Source: Xylanibacter rarus (lineage in GTDB: Bacteria; Bacteroidota; Bacteroidia; Bacteroidales; Bacteroidaceae). Taken from it: DNA of 64,000 nucleotides. Positions 63,973-64,000 of this stretch are shown one piece after another; position 1 is the stretch's first letter; every line of letters begins with the position of its first letter. The notes below the pieces were generated by a model that was not told the DNA's origin, made no database searches, and saw nothing but the letters and a program-made list of their open reading frames with translations. The DNA lies in contig NZ_LFQU01000016.1 of NCBI RefSeq assembly GCF_001275135.1, forward strand, positions 27,853 to 91,852, written 5' to 3'. Both the position numbers and the translations under genes were made by a program.

Positions 63973-64000
63973 AGATTTATCATTTTTACATTTATCATAA

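Overview
The window looks like a chromosomal segment of a Bacteroidales bacterium, most likely Prevotellaceae. It is AT-rich. Most transcription units start behind a TAnnTTTG -7 element, the Bacteroidota sigma factor signature, usually with a TTG/TTTG about 18-21 nt upstream, and Shine-Dalgarno sequences are mostly absent. Gene content also fits: Na+-translocating NQR, split gcvPA/gcvPB, an amylo-1,6-glucosidase/glycosyltransferase/GH57 glycogen cluster, a carboxypeptidase-regulatory-domain TonB receptor, an M64 peptidase and an ISAon1-type insertion sequence.

Layout. 1-1003 (-): N-terminal part of a TamB-like gene, frameshifted and cut by the window edge. 1317-7141 (+): nqrABCDEF, with nqrE frameshifted near its 3' end. 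7334-8296 (-): family 2 glycosyltransferase. 9057-15578 (+): pheT, yebC, a TSCPD protein, (lipoprotein on -), lepA and a Crp/Fnr regulator. 16102-20794 (+): glycogen cluster (debranching enzyme, frameshifted GT4/GT5 glycosyltransferase, GH57). 21018-24110 (-): lipoprotein, rsmG, MBL hydrolase, ruvC and a FeoB-associated-type Cys-rich peptide. 24219-26958 (+): HAD phosphatase, then panB and an MFS carrier. 27151-30385 (+): arsenic-type operon arsR-arsE-arsF-arsG-arsC-arsP. 31064-35824 (+): split transketolase, FGGY kinase and a fucose-isomerase-like protein, read here as a D-apiose pathway. 36263-39446 (+): POT peptide transporter and a GH28 pectinase. 39592-46594 (-): glycine cleavage system with its dihydrolipoyl dehydrogenase and lipoate ligase. 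47093-54833 (-): DUF1847 protein, unknown envelope protein, TPR protein/M64 peptidase pair, folK and a TonB-dependent receptor. 54883-55857 (-): FemAB/GNAT-like protein. 55965-59131 (+): nitroreductase, DUF2520, KdsC-like, Maf, DedA. 59228-60650: ISAon1-type IS. 60927-61075 (-): tRNA-Gly(CCC) and tRNA-Thr(CGT). 61162-63972 (-): uvrA.

How genes work together. NQR supplies the sodium motive force. The glycogen cluster stores and mobilises glucan. lplA, gcvT, gcvH, gcvPA, gcvPB and lpdA provide every protein of glycine cleavage plus scavenging of its lipoyl cofactor. The four-gene apiose set would convert D-apiose to apulose, apulose 4-phosphate and then triose phosphates. With the GH28 enzyme it suggests feeding on apiose-bearing pectin. 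The ars operon combines ArsEFG with ArsC and an ArsP-type permease, and three near-identical 18-bp imperfect palindromes in and around it look like ArsR operators.

Three genes (tamB-like, nqrE, glycogen glycosyltransferase) are each broken by one extra A in an A-run. The shared direction suggests homopolymer length errors in the assembly rather than three independent mutations, but this cannot be settled from the sequence alone.
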